Positions 1-8,248 of a stretch of 64,000 nt of DNA are shown piece by piece. Numbering within the stretch: position 1 is the first letter of the stretch; every line of letters starts with the position of its first letter. The stretch is from Alphaproteobacteria bacterium (GTDB lineage Bacteria; Pseudomonadota; Alphaproteobacteria; Micropepsales; Micropepsaceae). The stretch covers positions 1 to 64,000 of the forward strand of contig JAFBAL010000011.1 of NCBI GenBank assembly GCA_019247845.1, given 5' to 3'. The translations under genes and the position numbers were made by a program. The notes under the pieces are model-generated. The model was not told the origin of the DNA and searched no databases. It saw only the letters and a list, made by a program, of their open reading frames with translations.

Positions 1-26
1 GGCGCCCGTGCGGATATCGAATTGGA

Positions 27-63
27 AGCCTGCCCCCGCGGATGGCTATTCCGCATGCAGGCT
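27..63. other. Bipartite inverted repeat, possible terminator
   Basis: The arms AGCCTGC (27-33) and GCAGGCT (57-63) enclose a second pair GCGGA (38-42) and TCCGC (50-54). On the plus strand the hairpin is followed by a pyrimidine stretch (CTCCTCTTTGTCTTT) but by no clean T run. It could end a plus-strand gene left of the window. The rest of 1-212 holds no convincing gene. Confidence 0.3.
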
Positions 64-125
64 CCTCTTTGTCTTTCGCGAAGCCCGAGGAGAAGCCAAG
101 GTGCGGACGCGCTGCCGTAACACGC

Positions 126-148
126 TGTGCCGCCCGCCTGCCGTAGCT
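126..148 (-). repeat. Copy 1 of a 23-bp dispersed repeat
   Basis: Read on the minus strand this is AGCTACGGCAGGCGGGC, two variable bases, then CACA. The same pattern lies on the plus strand at 8206-8228. Both copies sit just beyond the 3' end of a minus-strand gene. With two copies it may be a small intergenic repeat or chance in GC-rich DNA. Confidence 0.3.
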
Positions 149-212
149 TCGACGCAACAAGGCGGAGGTTCGCGAGGGCTTTCGCCTTTGGGCTTTCCGG
201 GCCTTTGCGGTT

Positions 213-1661
213 CTAGCTCGGCTCCTGCGCCTCGCCCACCTCGGCGGCCAGCGTGCGCAGGGTTTCGCGATGGCTCTCGCGCGTGATCGGGAAGAACCAC
301 ATGATCGCGAAGCCGACCAGGAACAGCACCACGACCAGCGGCACGTAGATGAGAATGAAGCGGTCGACGATCGCGGGATCGACCTTGCCCGGCACCGCGT
401 CGTTCGGGAATCCCGCCGCGGCCAGCACCATGCCCGACGCCAGCAGGCCGAAGCCCGACACCACTTTCTGCATGAAGGCGCTGCCGGCGAAGAACAGGCC
501 CTCGGAGCGCCGGCCGGTTTTGATCTCGCTCGCTTCGACCACGTCGGCGAGCATCGAGATGATCATGATCGAGGCGCCGATGGTGAAGATGCCCGACACC
601 GCGGTGAAGCCCCACAGCGCCGGCAACAGCGCCGGCGAGAAGTTCGCCGGGAAAAGGCCCAGGTATCGAAGGCCCAGCGGCATCATCGAGATCACGAAGC
701 CGAACATGAACATCAGGATCGAGCTCTGCTTCTTTCCCTGGCGCGCCGAGATCGCAGGCGAGACGATGAAGGCGAAGATCACCGAGACGAAGGTCGCAAG
801 CACCAGATAGAAGAGCTGGATCGAGTTGAACATCCAGAAATAGGTGTTGACGTAGAGGTTCAGCGCGAAGACCAGCCCGACCGCCATGTTGAAGAACACG
901 CCCGACAGGATGAGGATCAGGAAGGCGCGGTTGGAAAGCGTCGCGAACATCTCGCGGACATAGCGGCCGAGCGTCTTGCTTTCCTTGGGCGGCACGCGGA
1001 ACTGCGGGATGAAGCGGTGCGTGCCCGCCGCGGAGACCAGGATCGCAACGAACATCACCAGCGCGGCGAGCATGCCGTAATGGCTGTAGCCCGTCGCGTT
1101 GAGCTGGCCGTACTTCTGGGTGGCGTCGGGCCTCAAGAACACCGCGAAGGCGAGCGCCAGCATGGTCAGGCCTCCGGCCCAGCCGAACAGGACGCGGTAT
1201 GAGATGAACGAGGTGCGCTGGTCGTAGTCGTCGGTCAGCTCCGGCACCAGGGCCGAGCTCGGGATCTCGTAGAAGGTGATGAAGGTGCGCGTCACGATCG
1301 CCACCACGACGAGATAGGCGAACAGCGCGCCCTGGCTCCAATGCGGCGGGTTCCAAAGCAGGAGGTAGCTGACGGCGACCGGCAGCGCCGATGCATACAT
1401 CAGCGGATGCCTTCGGCCCCAGCGCGTCCGCAGGTGGTCGGAGAAGTGGCCGACGATCGGATCGAATACGGCGTCGCAGACCATCGCGAGGAGAAGGGCG
1501 AGGCCTACCAGCTGCGGCGGCAGGTGCACGACCTGGTTGTAGAAAGGCAGGAGGATCGTCTGGAAGCCGTTGTCCTTGACGCCATAGGCGACGGAGCCGA
1601 GGCCGTAGAAAAGCTTGGTGCGCGTGCTGGTGATGTCGCTCCGCGCGGCGGCTTGATCCAT
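213..1661 (-). CDS. MFS transporter, GPH (glycoside-pentoside-hexuronide) family
   Basis: This 482-residue polytopic inner-membrane protein has about 12 hydrophobic segments, the normal size for the MelB/GPH sugar:cation symporters. The family loop DPIVGHFSDHLRTRWGRR lies at residues 67-84, between helices 2 and 3, and a second family-like stretch, MLADVVEASEIKTGRRSEG, occurs in the second half. It probably imports a sugar or glycoside with H+ or Na+, but nothing nearby names the substrate: no glycosidase or sugar regulator is adjacent. The next gene upstream on the same strand is a GST starting about 50 bp away. The start was taken at the first ATG giving an intact N-terminus. Family is secure, substrate unknown. 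Confidence 0.88.
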   Translation of the reverse strand: MDQAAARSDITSTRTKLFYGLGSVAYGVKDNGFQTILLPFYNQVVHLPPQLVGLALLLAMVCDAVFDPIVGHFSDHLRTRWGRRHPLMYASALPVAVSYLLLWNPPHWSQGALFAYLVVVAIVTRTFITFYEIPSSALVPELTDDYDQRTSFISYRVLFGWAGGLTMLALAFAVFLRPDATQKYGQLNATGYSHYGMLAALVMFVAILVSAAGTHRFIPQFRVPPKESKTLGRYVREMFATLSNRAFLILILSGVFFNMAVGLVFALNLYVNTYFWMFNSIQLFYLVLATFVSVIFAFIVSPAISARQGKKQSSILMFMFGFVISMMPLGLRYLGLFPANFSPALLPALWGFTAVSGIFTIGASIMIISMLADVVEASEIKTGRRSEGLFFAGSAFMQKVVSGFGLLASGMVLAAAGFPNDAVPGKVDPAIVDRFILIYVPLVVVLFLVGFAIMWFFPITRESHRETLRTLAAEVGEAQEPS

Positions 1662-1712
1662 GGATTTGCTCCAACCCTTTGAATCAAGCCTGCTTTAGAG
1701 GCTGACGGAATG

Positions 1713-2342
1713 TCAACTCGCCGGCGGCGACCACGACCGGTTTGCGCGCTGGAAGGCCGGCCGGGCCGCCATCCGGCCGCGGTAGTCGGCGACCTCCGCC
1801 CCGAAGTTGTCCGCAAGCCCCAGCCGCTCCGCCATGCCGAGCGCGTAGACGACGGAGATGTCGGCCGCGCTGAAGCGCTCGCCCGCCATCATCGGTGCGC
1901 GGCCGAGCTGCGCCTTCACCAGCGCGAGCCGGCTGTCGAACATGCGCTCGGCCATGCGCGCGCCGAAATTGTCCTTCTCGTTCTCGGGCGCCATGAACTT
2001 GCTGCCGACGATGACGTTGAGGAACGCGGCCATGCCGGACTCGCCCAGATGCAGGAACTGCTGATAGGCGGGGAAGCAGGCGTCGCTCGCCGCCGGCGCC
2101 AGAAGGTTTGCGCCGTCATAGCGCGCAACCAGGTACTCCAGCATCGCGATGGAATCGACCATCGCGACATCGCCGTCCTGCATCGCGGGAAGAAAACCCG
2201 CCGGATTGATATTCAAAAATTCGGCATCCTGCATCCGGGTGCGCAGGTCGACCGGGCGCAGCCGGTAATCGAGGCCCAATTCCTCCAGCGCCCAGATCAC
2301 GCGAAGGGACCGCGTCGGAAATGCGCCATAGACGGTGATCAT
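1713..2342 (-). CDS. Glutathione S-transferase family protein
   Basis: The 209-residue protein has an N-terminal thioredoxin-like half (MITVYGAFPTRSLRVIWALE) and a C-terminal all-helical half. The region NPAGFLPAMQDGDVAMVDS matches the GST glutathione-binding segment ending in the conserved acidic-Ser pair. The open frame extends upstream to 2429, but the ATG at 2342 has a GGAGGAC ribosome-binding site and fits the family start. It is likely cytosolic; the substrate is unknown. A second GST at 10588-11241 shares the same architecture and about the same N-terminal sequence, so the two are probably paralogues. Confidence 0.85.
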   Translation of the reverse strand: MITVYGAFPTRSLRVIWALEELGLDYRLRPVDLRTRMQDAEFLNINPAGFLPAMQDGDVAMVDSIAMLEYLVARYDGANLLAPAASDACFPAYQQFLHLGESGMAAFLNVIVGSKFMAPENEKDNFGARMAERMFDSRLALVKAQLGRAPMMAGERFSAADISVVYALGMAERLGLADNFGAEVADYRGRMAARPAFQRANRSWSPPAS

Positions 2343-2481
2343 GTCGTCCTCCCCAATCGGCAGCGAAGCGTCGCGAGGGCAAACCGGGATGTCAATTCCT
2401 CTCGCATGACGTCGCCGCACGCCTGCCATTCGCGTCCGAAAATGGCCAGACGCGGCGCCCTCGTTGCATCATACTGCGATC

Positions 2482-3942
2482 ATGAGCCTGCCGCCGCCCG
2501 ACATCTGCTACCGCGCGCTTCAGACCCGCGATCCCTCGCTCGACGGGCGCATCTTCGTGGGCGTGACCTCGACCGGGATCTATTGCCGGCCGATCTGTCC
2601 GGCGCGCACGCCCAAGCGCGAGAACGTGCGCTTCTATCCCAGCGCCGCCGCGGCGCAGGAGGCGGGCTTTAGGCCCTGCCTGCGCTGCCGGCCCGAAATC
2701 TCGCCCGACGCCGCCGCCTGGCGCGGCACCTCGAACACGGTGTCGCGGGCTCTGGCGTTGATCGGCGAGGGGCTGCTCGACGGCGAGAACGGCGTCGAGG
2801 CGCTGGCCGACCGGCTCGGCGTCGGCGAGCGGCAGCTGCGCCGGCTGTTCGACCAGCATCTCGGCGCGCCGCCCATCGCGGTCGCGCAGACGCGGCGCGT
2901 GCTCTTCGCCAAGCAGCTGATCCAGGACACGCAGCTCTCGATGACCGACGTCGCGGCGGCCTCGGGCTTCGGCAGCGTGCGCCGCTTCAACGACGCGTTC
3001 CGCAACCTCTATCGCCGGTCTCCAAGCGAGTTGCGCCGCAAGCGCGGCGGCGGGGTGTCGACGGTGACGCTGAAGCTCGGCTTCCGCGCGCCCTATGATT
3101 GGGAGGCGATCGCCGGGTTCCTTTCGGCGCGCGCGATCCCCGGCGTCGAGCTGGTCGAGGACGGCCGCTACACGCGCACGATCGAGATCGGCGGCCATCG
3201 CGGCAGCGTCGAGGTGCGGCCCGAGGCGCGGCATCTGATCGCGACGATCCGCTTCCCGAAAGTGAACGCGCTGCTCGGCATCGTGGCCAGGCTTCGCCGC
3301 CTGTTCGATCTCGATGCCGACGTCGCCTCCATCGCAGCGCATCTTTCCGGCGACGCGGCGTTGAAGCCGCTGATCTCCAAACGCCCCGGCCTGCGCACGC
3401 CCGGCGCCTGGGACGGCTTCGAGCTCGCCATCCGCGCGATCCTGGGCCAGCAGATCACGGTCACGGCGGCCCGCAATCTCGCCGGCAGGCTGGTGGAGAA
3501 TGTCGGTGTCACCGTCGGGCCCGAGGTGACGGGAGATGCGCGGCTGTCGAAGGTCTTCCCCCGTCCGTCGCGCGTGGCGGCAGCCGATCTGTCCTTCATG
3601 CCGATGCCGCGCGCGCGCATCGCGGCACTGACGGCGCTCGCCGAAGCCGCGGCGGCGGACCCCAAGCTGCTCGATCCCATCGGCACCTTCGACGAGGCGC
3701 TGGAGCGGCTGCTGGCGTTGCCGGGCTTCGGGCCGTGGACGGCGCAGTACTGGGCGCTGCGTGCGCTGCGCGACAGCGACGCGTTTCCAGCCGCGGATGT
3801 CGGGCTCCTGCGCAGTCCCGTCGTCGCGGAAGCGGGGCGGCGCCCGACGCCGAAGGCATTGCTCGAGCGCGCCGAGGCGTGGCGCCCCTGGCGCGCCTAT
3901 GCCGCGCAGCATCTGTGGACGGCGGAGGCCGGCGGTGGCTGA
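2482..3942 (+). CDS. alkA: Ada/AlkA fusion: DNA-3-methyladenine glycosylase II with Ada-type N-terminus
   Basis: This 486-residue protein combines three modules. Residues ~1-75 form an Ada Zn-binding domain with cysteines in CRPIC and GFRPCLRCRPE. Residues ~80-180 form an AraC-type helix-turn-helix region. The C-terminal half is an AlkA glycosylase with a helix-hairpin-helix (LPGFGPWTAQYWALR) and the catalytic-type Asp at residue 439 (FPAADVG). It should excise alkylated purines and may also act as a transcriptional sensor. A TTG at 2464 is in frame, but the ATG at 2482 suits the family start better. It overlaps the downstream ogt by 8 bp, so the two repair genes are translationally coupled. 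Confidence 0.9.
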   Translation: MSLPPPDICYRALQTRDPSLDGRIFVGVTSTGIYCRPICPARTPKRENVRFYPSAAAAQEAGFRPCLRCRPEISPDAAAWRGTSNTVSRALALIGEGLLDGENGVEALADRLGVGERQLRRLFDQHLGAPPIAVAQTRRVLFAKQLIQDTQLSMTDVAAASGFGSVRRFNDAFRNLYRRSPSELRRKRGGGVSTVTLKLGFRAPYDWEAIAGFLSARAIPGVELVEDGRYTRTIEIGGHRGSVEVRPEARHLIATIRFPKVNALLGIVARLRRLFDLDADVASIAAHLSGDAALKPLISKRPGLRTPGAWDGFELAIRAILGQQITVTAARNLAGRLVENVGVTVGPEVTGDARLSKVFPRPSRVAAADLSFMPMPRARIAALTALAEAAAADPKLLDPIGTFDEALERLLALPGFGPWTAQYWALRALRDSDAFPAADVGLLRSPVVAEAGRRPTPKALLERAEAWRPWRAYAAQHLWTAEAGGG

Positions 3943-4477
3943 GAGCTTCATCCTCGAGCGCACGCCGACGCCGTTGGGTGAAGGCGTGCTGGTCTCCGAC
4001 GCGAAGGGTGCGCTGCGCCTGTTCTATTGGGACGACCCAACCCATCGCTGGGAAGCGGCGCTGCGCCAACGCTATGGCAACGTGGTGCTCGTTGAGAAGG
4101 CGCGCCTCTTCGGTCACGCCAAAGCGCTCGAGGATTATTTCGACGGCGATGTCTTCGCGATCGACAAGATCGCTGTCGCGCTCGCGGGCACGCCGTTCCA
4201 GCTGAAGGTCTGGACCGCGCTGCGCAGAATCGCCGGCGGCACCACGACGTCCTATGCCGCGCTTGCCAGGACCATCGGCAAGCCGAGCGCGATCCGCGCC
4301 GCGGGGCTTGCCAACGGTCAGAACCCGATCAGCCTCGTCGTTCCCTGTCATCGCGTCGTCGGCAGCAACGGCTCGCTTACCGGCTACGGCGGCGGGCTGC
4401 CGCGCAAGCGCTGGCTGCTCGAGCACGAGGCGCGCCACGCAAGCTCCGATCTTTTCCAGAAGAAGGCAGTGTCATGA
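3935..4477 (+). CDS. ogt: Methylated-DNA--protein-cysteine S-methyltransferase
   Basis: This 180-residue suicide repair protein removes O6-methylguanine. The active-site motif PCHRVVG holds the acceptor cysteine at residue 138, preceded by the DNA-binding region (TTTSYAALARTIGKPSAIRA) and followed by the GYGGGLPRKRWLLEHE tail typical of the family. The GTG start at 3935 lies inside the end of alkA, giving an 8-bp overlap, whereas the longer upstream open frame has no family similarity. The stop overlaps the next gene as ATGA. The pairing with the Ada/AlkA fusion makes an alkylation-damage repair operon. Confidence 0.93.
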   Translation: MAESFILERTPTPLGEGVLVSDAKGALRLFYWDDPTHRWEAALRQRYGNVVLVEKARLFGHAKALEDYFDGDVFAIDKIAVALAGTPFQLKVWTALRRIAGGTTTSYAALARTIGKPSAIRAAGLANGQNPISLVVPCHRVVGSNGSLTGYGGGLPRKRWLLEHEARHASSDLFQKKAVS

Positions 4478-5250
4478 ATCCATTCAAGCAGCTTCATCAA
4501 GGTCCCGACGTCCTGGTGCTTCCCAATGCCTGGGACGCGGGCAGCGCGCGCATCATCGAGGTCGCCGGCGCCAAGGCCATCGCGACCTCCAGCGCCGCCG
4601 TCGCCTGGGCAAACGGCTATCCCGACGGCGAGGCGACGCCGTTCGATCTCGTGGTCGCGACGGTGAAGGAGATCGCGCGCGTGGTGGCGCTCCCGATCAC
4701 TGCCGACGTCGAGGCGGGCTATGGCGACGATCCGACGGCTCATGTCGCAAAGGTGGTCGACGCCGGCGCGCAGGGCATCAACATCGAGGACGGCACCGGC
4801 TCGCCCGAGCTGCTCGCCGCCAAGATCGGCAAGATCAAGACGCGCTTCGGCGACGCAGTCTGGATCAACGCGCGCACCGACGTCTATCTGCACAACCTCG
4901 CCCAGGGCGAGGCGGCATATGACGAAACGGTGAAACGCGCGCGGCTCTATCGCGAGGCCGGCGCCGATTCGATCTTCATCCCGATGGCGGTGGAGGACGC
5001 GCTGATCGGCCGCTTCGTGAAGGCCATCGACGCGCCGCTCAACGTCCTGGCCTGGTCCGGCCTGCCGCCGCTCAAGCGGTTGAAGGAGCTCGGCGTGCGC
5101 CGGTTGAGCGCCGGCTCGGGCATCGCCAAGACGCTGATGAATCAGACCTATGTGCTGACGCAGGAGTTCCTGGCCGAGGGCCGTTCGGAGCCGCTGACCG
5201 GAGCGCTCGCCATTCCCGGCGGGCTCAACGGCAACATGCGCAAGGGCTAG
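4474..5250 (+). CDS. Isocitrate lyase / PEP mutase superfamily protein
   Basis: This 258-residue TIM-barrel enzyme is of the PEP mutase / 2-methylisocitrate lyase superfamily. Recognisable segments are LVLPNAWDAGSARIIEVAGA at the N-terminus, the metal-binding ADVEAGYGDD region and the GINIEDGTGSPELL strand. Family members cleave or form C-C or C-P bonds in 2-oxo acids, but no residue here fixes the substrate. The lyase signature KKCGH is absent, arguing against isocitrate lyase proper. It begins in a 4-bp ATGA overlap with ogt, so it is co-transcribed with the repair genes although its link to repair is unclear. Confidence 0.8.
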   Translation: MNPFKQLHQGPDVLVLPNAWDAGSARIIEVAGAKAIATSSAAVAWANGYPDGEATPFDLVVATVKEIARVVALPITADVEAGYGDDPTAHVAKVVDAGAQGINIEDGTGSPELLAAKIGKIKTRFGDAVWINARTDVYLHNLAQGEAAYDETVKRARLYREAGADSIFIPMAVEDALIGRFVKAIDAPLNVLAWSGLPPLKRLKELGVRRLSAGSGIAKTLMNQTYVLTQEFLAEGRSEPLTGALAIPGGLNGNMRKG

Positions 5251-5301
5251 CATTCCCGCGAAGCCGGTGCGATAGGTTGCGCCGATTTGGCGGGCGTATC
5301 G

Positions 5302-6576
5302 ATGGGCACCTGGGAGAGACTGCGACGTGTCGCGTGGCCGCTGGCCGCGGGGATGCTCGTCGCGATTCTCTTGACGTCGTCCAACGCCGATGCCGCCTGG
5401 ATCGTGTTCGGCGCGGTTGCGATCGTGGCGCTGGCGATGAGCGCGGCAGCGGGACGCGCGCGGCCGCGCCTGGGCAACGCGGCCAGCGGCGGCGAGGCGA
5501 CGGCGTCCGGTCTTCCCGTCAGCGCGCGCGACGTGTTCGAGCGTCTGCCCGATCCGTTGATGCTGCTGGATGCGTCCGAGCGCGTGGTGTTCGCCAACCG
5601 CGCGATGCGCGCGGTGATCGGCGTCGATGCGGAGCGCAAGCACGTCTCGTCGCTGCTGCGCACGCCGGCGGTGCTGGAAGCGGTCCGGCGCAGCGCCGCG
5701 CGCGGCGAGCCGACTTCGGTCGAGTTCACGTTCCCCGTCCCGATCCAGCGCACCTATCAGGCCTATATCGCGCGCATCGCCGGCGGGCCGGTGGCCACGA
5801 TCCTGCTGCTGCACGATCTGACCGCGATGAAGCGGGCCGAGCAGATGCGCGCCGATTTCGTCGCCAATGCGAGCCACGAGCTGCGCACGCCGCTGGCCGC
5901 GCTGTCGGGCTTCATCGACACGCTCAAAGGCCATGCCCGCGACGACATGGCGGCGCGCGAGCAGTTCCTGGGCATCATGACCGTCGAAGCCGAGCGCATG
6001 CGAAGGCTGATCGACGATCTCTTGTCGCTCACCCGCATCGAGCAGAACGAGCACGTGCCGCCGTCGGGCGAGACCTCGCTCGAGACGGTGCTGCGCGAGG
6101 CAATGGCGACCCTCATGCCGCTGGCCAAGGCCGAAGGCATCTCGCTGGAGATGGCGGCCGCGCCGGGCATGCCGCCGGTGGCCGGCGAGCGCGACGAGCT
6201 GATCCAGATCTTCCAGAACCTGATCCACAACGCGATCAAGTACGGAAAGCCCGGCGGTCATGTCTGGCTGAGCCTGGGGCTGGCGGCGGCGCCGGGCGGT
6301 CGCGGCGCGGAGCAGATGCTGGCCGCCGGCATCCGCGACGACGGCGAGGGCATCCCCCAGAACGCCGTGCCGCGCCTGACCGAGCGATTCTACCGCGTCG
6401 ACGTCAAGCGCAGCCGCGAGAAGGGTGGCACGGGCCTCGGTCTCGCGATCGTGAAGCACATCGTCAACCGCCATCAGGGCCGGCTGACCATCGAAAGCAT
6501 GCCTGGAGAAGGCAGCACCTTCACGGTTTACCTGCCCGCGGCCCGCCCGGCTGGCGCTGTCACGGAAATGTCGTAA
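5302..6576 (+). CDS. phoR: Phosphate-regulon sensor histidine kinase PhoR
   Basis: This 424-residue membrane-anchored kinase should phosphorylate PhoB when phosphate is scarce. Two N-terminal hydrophobic segments are followed by a PAS domain (around LPDPLMLLDASERVVFANRA), an H-box with the phospho-accepting His192 (NASHELRTPLAAL) and a full HATPase domain: N-box HNAIKYGKPGG, G1 DDGEGIP, G2 GGTGLGLAIVKH. A TTG five codons upstream (5287) is a possible alternative start. The pst transporter genes that often follow phoR are absent; phoU follows instead. A Pho box overlaps the stop codon. Confidence 0.92.
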   Translation: MGTWERLRRVAWPLAAGMLVAILLTSSNADAAWIVFGAVAIVALAMSAAAGRARPRLGNAASGGEATASGLPVSARDVFERLPDPLMLLDASERVVFANRAMRAVIGVDAERKHVSSLLRTPAVLEAVRRSAARGEPTSVEFTFPVPIQRTYQAYIARIAGGPVATILLLHDLTAMKRAEQMRADFVANASHELRTPLAALSGFIDTLKGHARDDMAAREQFLGIMTVEAERMRRLIDDLLSLTRIEQNEHVPPSGETSLETVLREAMATLMPLAKAEGISLEMAAAPGMPPVAGERDELIQIFQNLIHNAIKYGKPGGHVWLSLGLAAAPGGRGAEQMLAAGIRDDGEGIPQNAVPRLTERFYRVDVKRSREKGGTGLGLAIVKHIVNRHQGRLTIESMPGEGSTFTVYLPAARPAGAVTEMS

Positions 6577-6585
6577 AACTTTCAC
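6557..6585 (+). promoter_or_regulatory. Pho box (PhoB binding site) for phoU-phoB
   Basis: Three 7-bp direct repeats lie exactly 11 bp apart: CTGTCAC (6557-6563), ATGTCGT (6568-6574) and CTTTCAC (6579-6585), with spacers GGAA and AAAA. The known Pho-box unit is CTGTCAT repeated with a 4-bp AT-rich spacer. The site straddles the phoR stop codon and lies 65 bp before phoU, which suggests an internal, PhoB-activated promoter and positive autoregulation. No clear -10 element was found downstream. Confidence 0.7.
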
Positions 6586-6649
6586 ATATCCTTGGCGTGG
6601 ACCGCCTAGTGAGGGGAGCGACTGCTTCATGCGGCACAGGGCTGATCCG

Positions 6650-7366
6650 ATGACCGAACACACCGTCAAGGCTTTCACCGAAAAGCTTGAATCGCTGGCC
6701 GCGTCCGTCGCCCAGATGGGGGGCCTGGCCGAGGCCCAGCTCGCCGACGCGATCGAGGCGATCGGCAAGCGCGACACGGGCCTGGCCGAGAACGCGGTGG
6801 GCGGCGACAAGCAGATCGACGAGCTGCAGCAGTCTATCGAGGACCAGGCGATGAAGCTGCTGGCGCTGCGCCAGCCGATGGCGGTCGACCTGCGCGAGAC
6901 GCTGGCGGCGATCAAGATCGCCAGCGAATTGGAGCGCATCGGAGATCTCGCCAAGAACATCGCCAAGCGCGCCATCGTGCTCAACCGCGAGCCGCCGATC
7001 CGCCTGACGCAAAGCCTCGCCCGCATGGGCCGCCAGGCGCTCGCCCAGCTCAAGCTCGTGCTCGATGCCTTCTCCGACCGGGACGCCTCCGGCGCCGAGG
7101 CGGTGTGGAAGCAGGACGGCGAGATCGACGAGACCTACAACAGCCTGTTCCGCGAGCTCCTCACCTACATGATGGAAGACCCGCGCACGATCGGGCTGTG
7201 CACGCATCTGCTCTTCGTCGCCAAGAACATCGAGCGTACCGGCGACCACGCCACCAACATCGCCGAGGTCGTCTATCACATGGTGAGCGGCGGCCATCTG
7301 GCCACCGAGCGGCCCAAGGCCGACAAGACCAGCGAAACCCGCGTACCCTTCGAGCGCAACTCATGA
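6650..7366 (+). CDS. phoU: Phosphate signalling protein PhoU
   Basis: This 238-residue cytosolic helical protein starts MTEHTVKAF and contains two PhoU repeats, each a three-helix bundle with metal-binding ExxxD-type motifs (for example DKQIDELQQSIEDQ and CTHLLFVAKNIERTGDHATN). PhoU restrains PhoR signalling when phosphate is ample, normally together with the PstSCAB transporter. The ATG at 6650 was preferred to an in-frame ATG at 6629 because family members start here. The stop overlaps the phoB start as ATGA. Confidence 0.95.
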   Translation: MTEHTVKAFTEKLESLAASVAQMGGLAEAQLADAIEAIGKRDTGLAENAVGGDKQIDELQQSIEDQAMKLLALRQPMAVDLRETLAAIKIASELERIGDLAKNIAKRAIVLNREPPIRLTQSLARMGRQALAQLKLVLDAFSDRDASGAEAVWKQDGEIDETYNSLFRELLTYMMEDPRTIGLCTHLLFVAKNIERTGDHATNIAEVVYHMVSGGHLATERPKADKTSETRVPFERNS

Positions 7367-8061
7367 AGCCCAGCGTATTGGTCGCCGAGGACGAGGGCGC
7401 CCTCGTGACCCTCCTCAGGTACAATCTCGAGCGCGAGGGTTATCGCGTCGTCGAGGCGCATGACGGCGAGGAGGCGCTGCTGGTCGCGTCGGAAGAGAAG
7501 CCCGATCTGGTGCTTCTCGACTGGATGCTGCCGCAGCTCTCCGGCATCGAGGTCTGCCGCCGCCTGCGCTCGCGTCAGGAGACGCGCAACGTCCCGATCA
7601 TCATGCTCACCGCCCGCGGCGAGGAGACCGATCGCATCCGCGGTCTCGACACCGGCGCCGACGACTACCTGACCAAGCCGTTCTCGATGACGGAGCTGCT
7701 GGCGCGCCTGCGCGCCGTGATGCGCCGCATCCGTCCGAGCCTGGCCGAGGACGTCGTCTCCATCGGCGACATCGAGATGGACCGCGCCGCGCACCGCGTG
7801 CGCCGCGCCGGCAAGGAAGTCCACCTCGGCCCGACCGAATACAAGCTGCTCGATCATCTGATCCAGCACCCCGGCCGCGTCTTCAGCCGCGAACAGCTGC
7901 TCGACGCGGTGTGGGGCAGCGACGTCTATGTCGAGGCGCGCACCGTCGACGTGCATGTCGGCCGCTTGCGCAAGGCGCTCAACATCGACGGCGTCAAGGA
8001 CCCGATCCGCACCGTGCGCTCGGCAGGCTATTCGCTGGACGACACGCTGGGCGCTTCCTGA
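7363..8061 (+). CDS. phoB: Phosphate regulon response regulator PhoB
   Basis: This 232-residue OmpR/PhoB-type regulator has a receiver domain with phospho-acceptor Asp53 (LVLLDWMLPQ), conserved Thr in IIMLTARGEE and Lys in DDYLTKPFS, followed by a winged-helix DNA-binding domain (LGPTEYKLLDHL, VDVHVGRLRKAL). It should bind Pho boxes such as those at 6557-6585 and 31376-31393. It is translationally coupled to phoU by a 4-bp overlap. The 8062-8248 gap after it holds an ACC/AAC-rich stretch (about 8088-8130) and a repeat copy, but no recognisable terminator. Confidence 0.95.
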   Translation: MKPSVLVAEDEGALVTLLRYNLEREGYRVVEAHDGEEALLVASEEKPDLVLLDWMLPQLSGIEVCRRLRSRQETRNVPIIMLTARGEETDRIRGLDTGADDYLTKPFSMTELLARLRAVMRRIRPSLAEDVVSIGDIEMDRAAHRVRRAGKEVHLGPTEYKLLDHLIQHPGRVFSREQLLDAVWGSDVYVEARTVDVHVGRLRKALNIDGVKDPIRTVRSAGYSLDDTLGAS

Positions 8062-8205
8062 AGCCGCCGGCGAACGCCAACAGCGATACCAACACCAACA
8101 TCGACGCCAACACCAGCACCAGCACCAACGAACAGCGCCACGAAAAGAGCGATCCCGCGCCGCGCGAACGCGTTTCGCGCGCGAGCCGACCGCTCCCTGA
8201 CCACG

Positions 8206-8228
8206 AGCTACGGCAGGCGGGCAACACA
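8206..8228 (+). repeat. Copy 2 of a 23-bp dispersed repeat
   Basis: AGCTACGGCAGGCGGGC at 8206-8222, two variable bases, then CACA match the minus-strand copy at 126-148. It lies between the convergent 3' ends of phoB and the ECF sigma gene. Confidence 0.3.
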
Positions 8229-8248
8229 AATACAGCATTCCCTCCACA

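Noticed and set aside
8..286. Plus-strand ORF at the left edge
   Set aside because: It runs antisense over the end of the sugar transporter, is Arg/Pro-rich as expected of GC-rich shadow frames, and has no start signal or family.
4384..7053. Very long minus-strand ORF across ogt, phoR and phoU
   Set aside because: Its product is a low-complexity Arg/Ala/His-rich shadow of well-identified plus-strand genes.
8088..8130. ACC/AAC-rich stretch after phoB as a CRISPR or satellite
   Set aside because: Units are short and irregular with no spacers; only a low-complexity tract.
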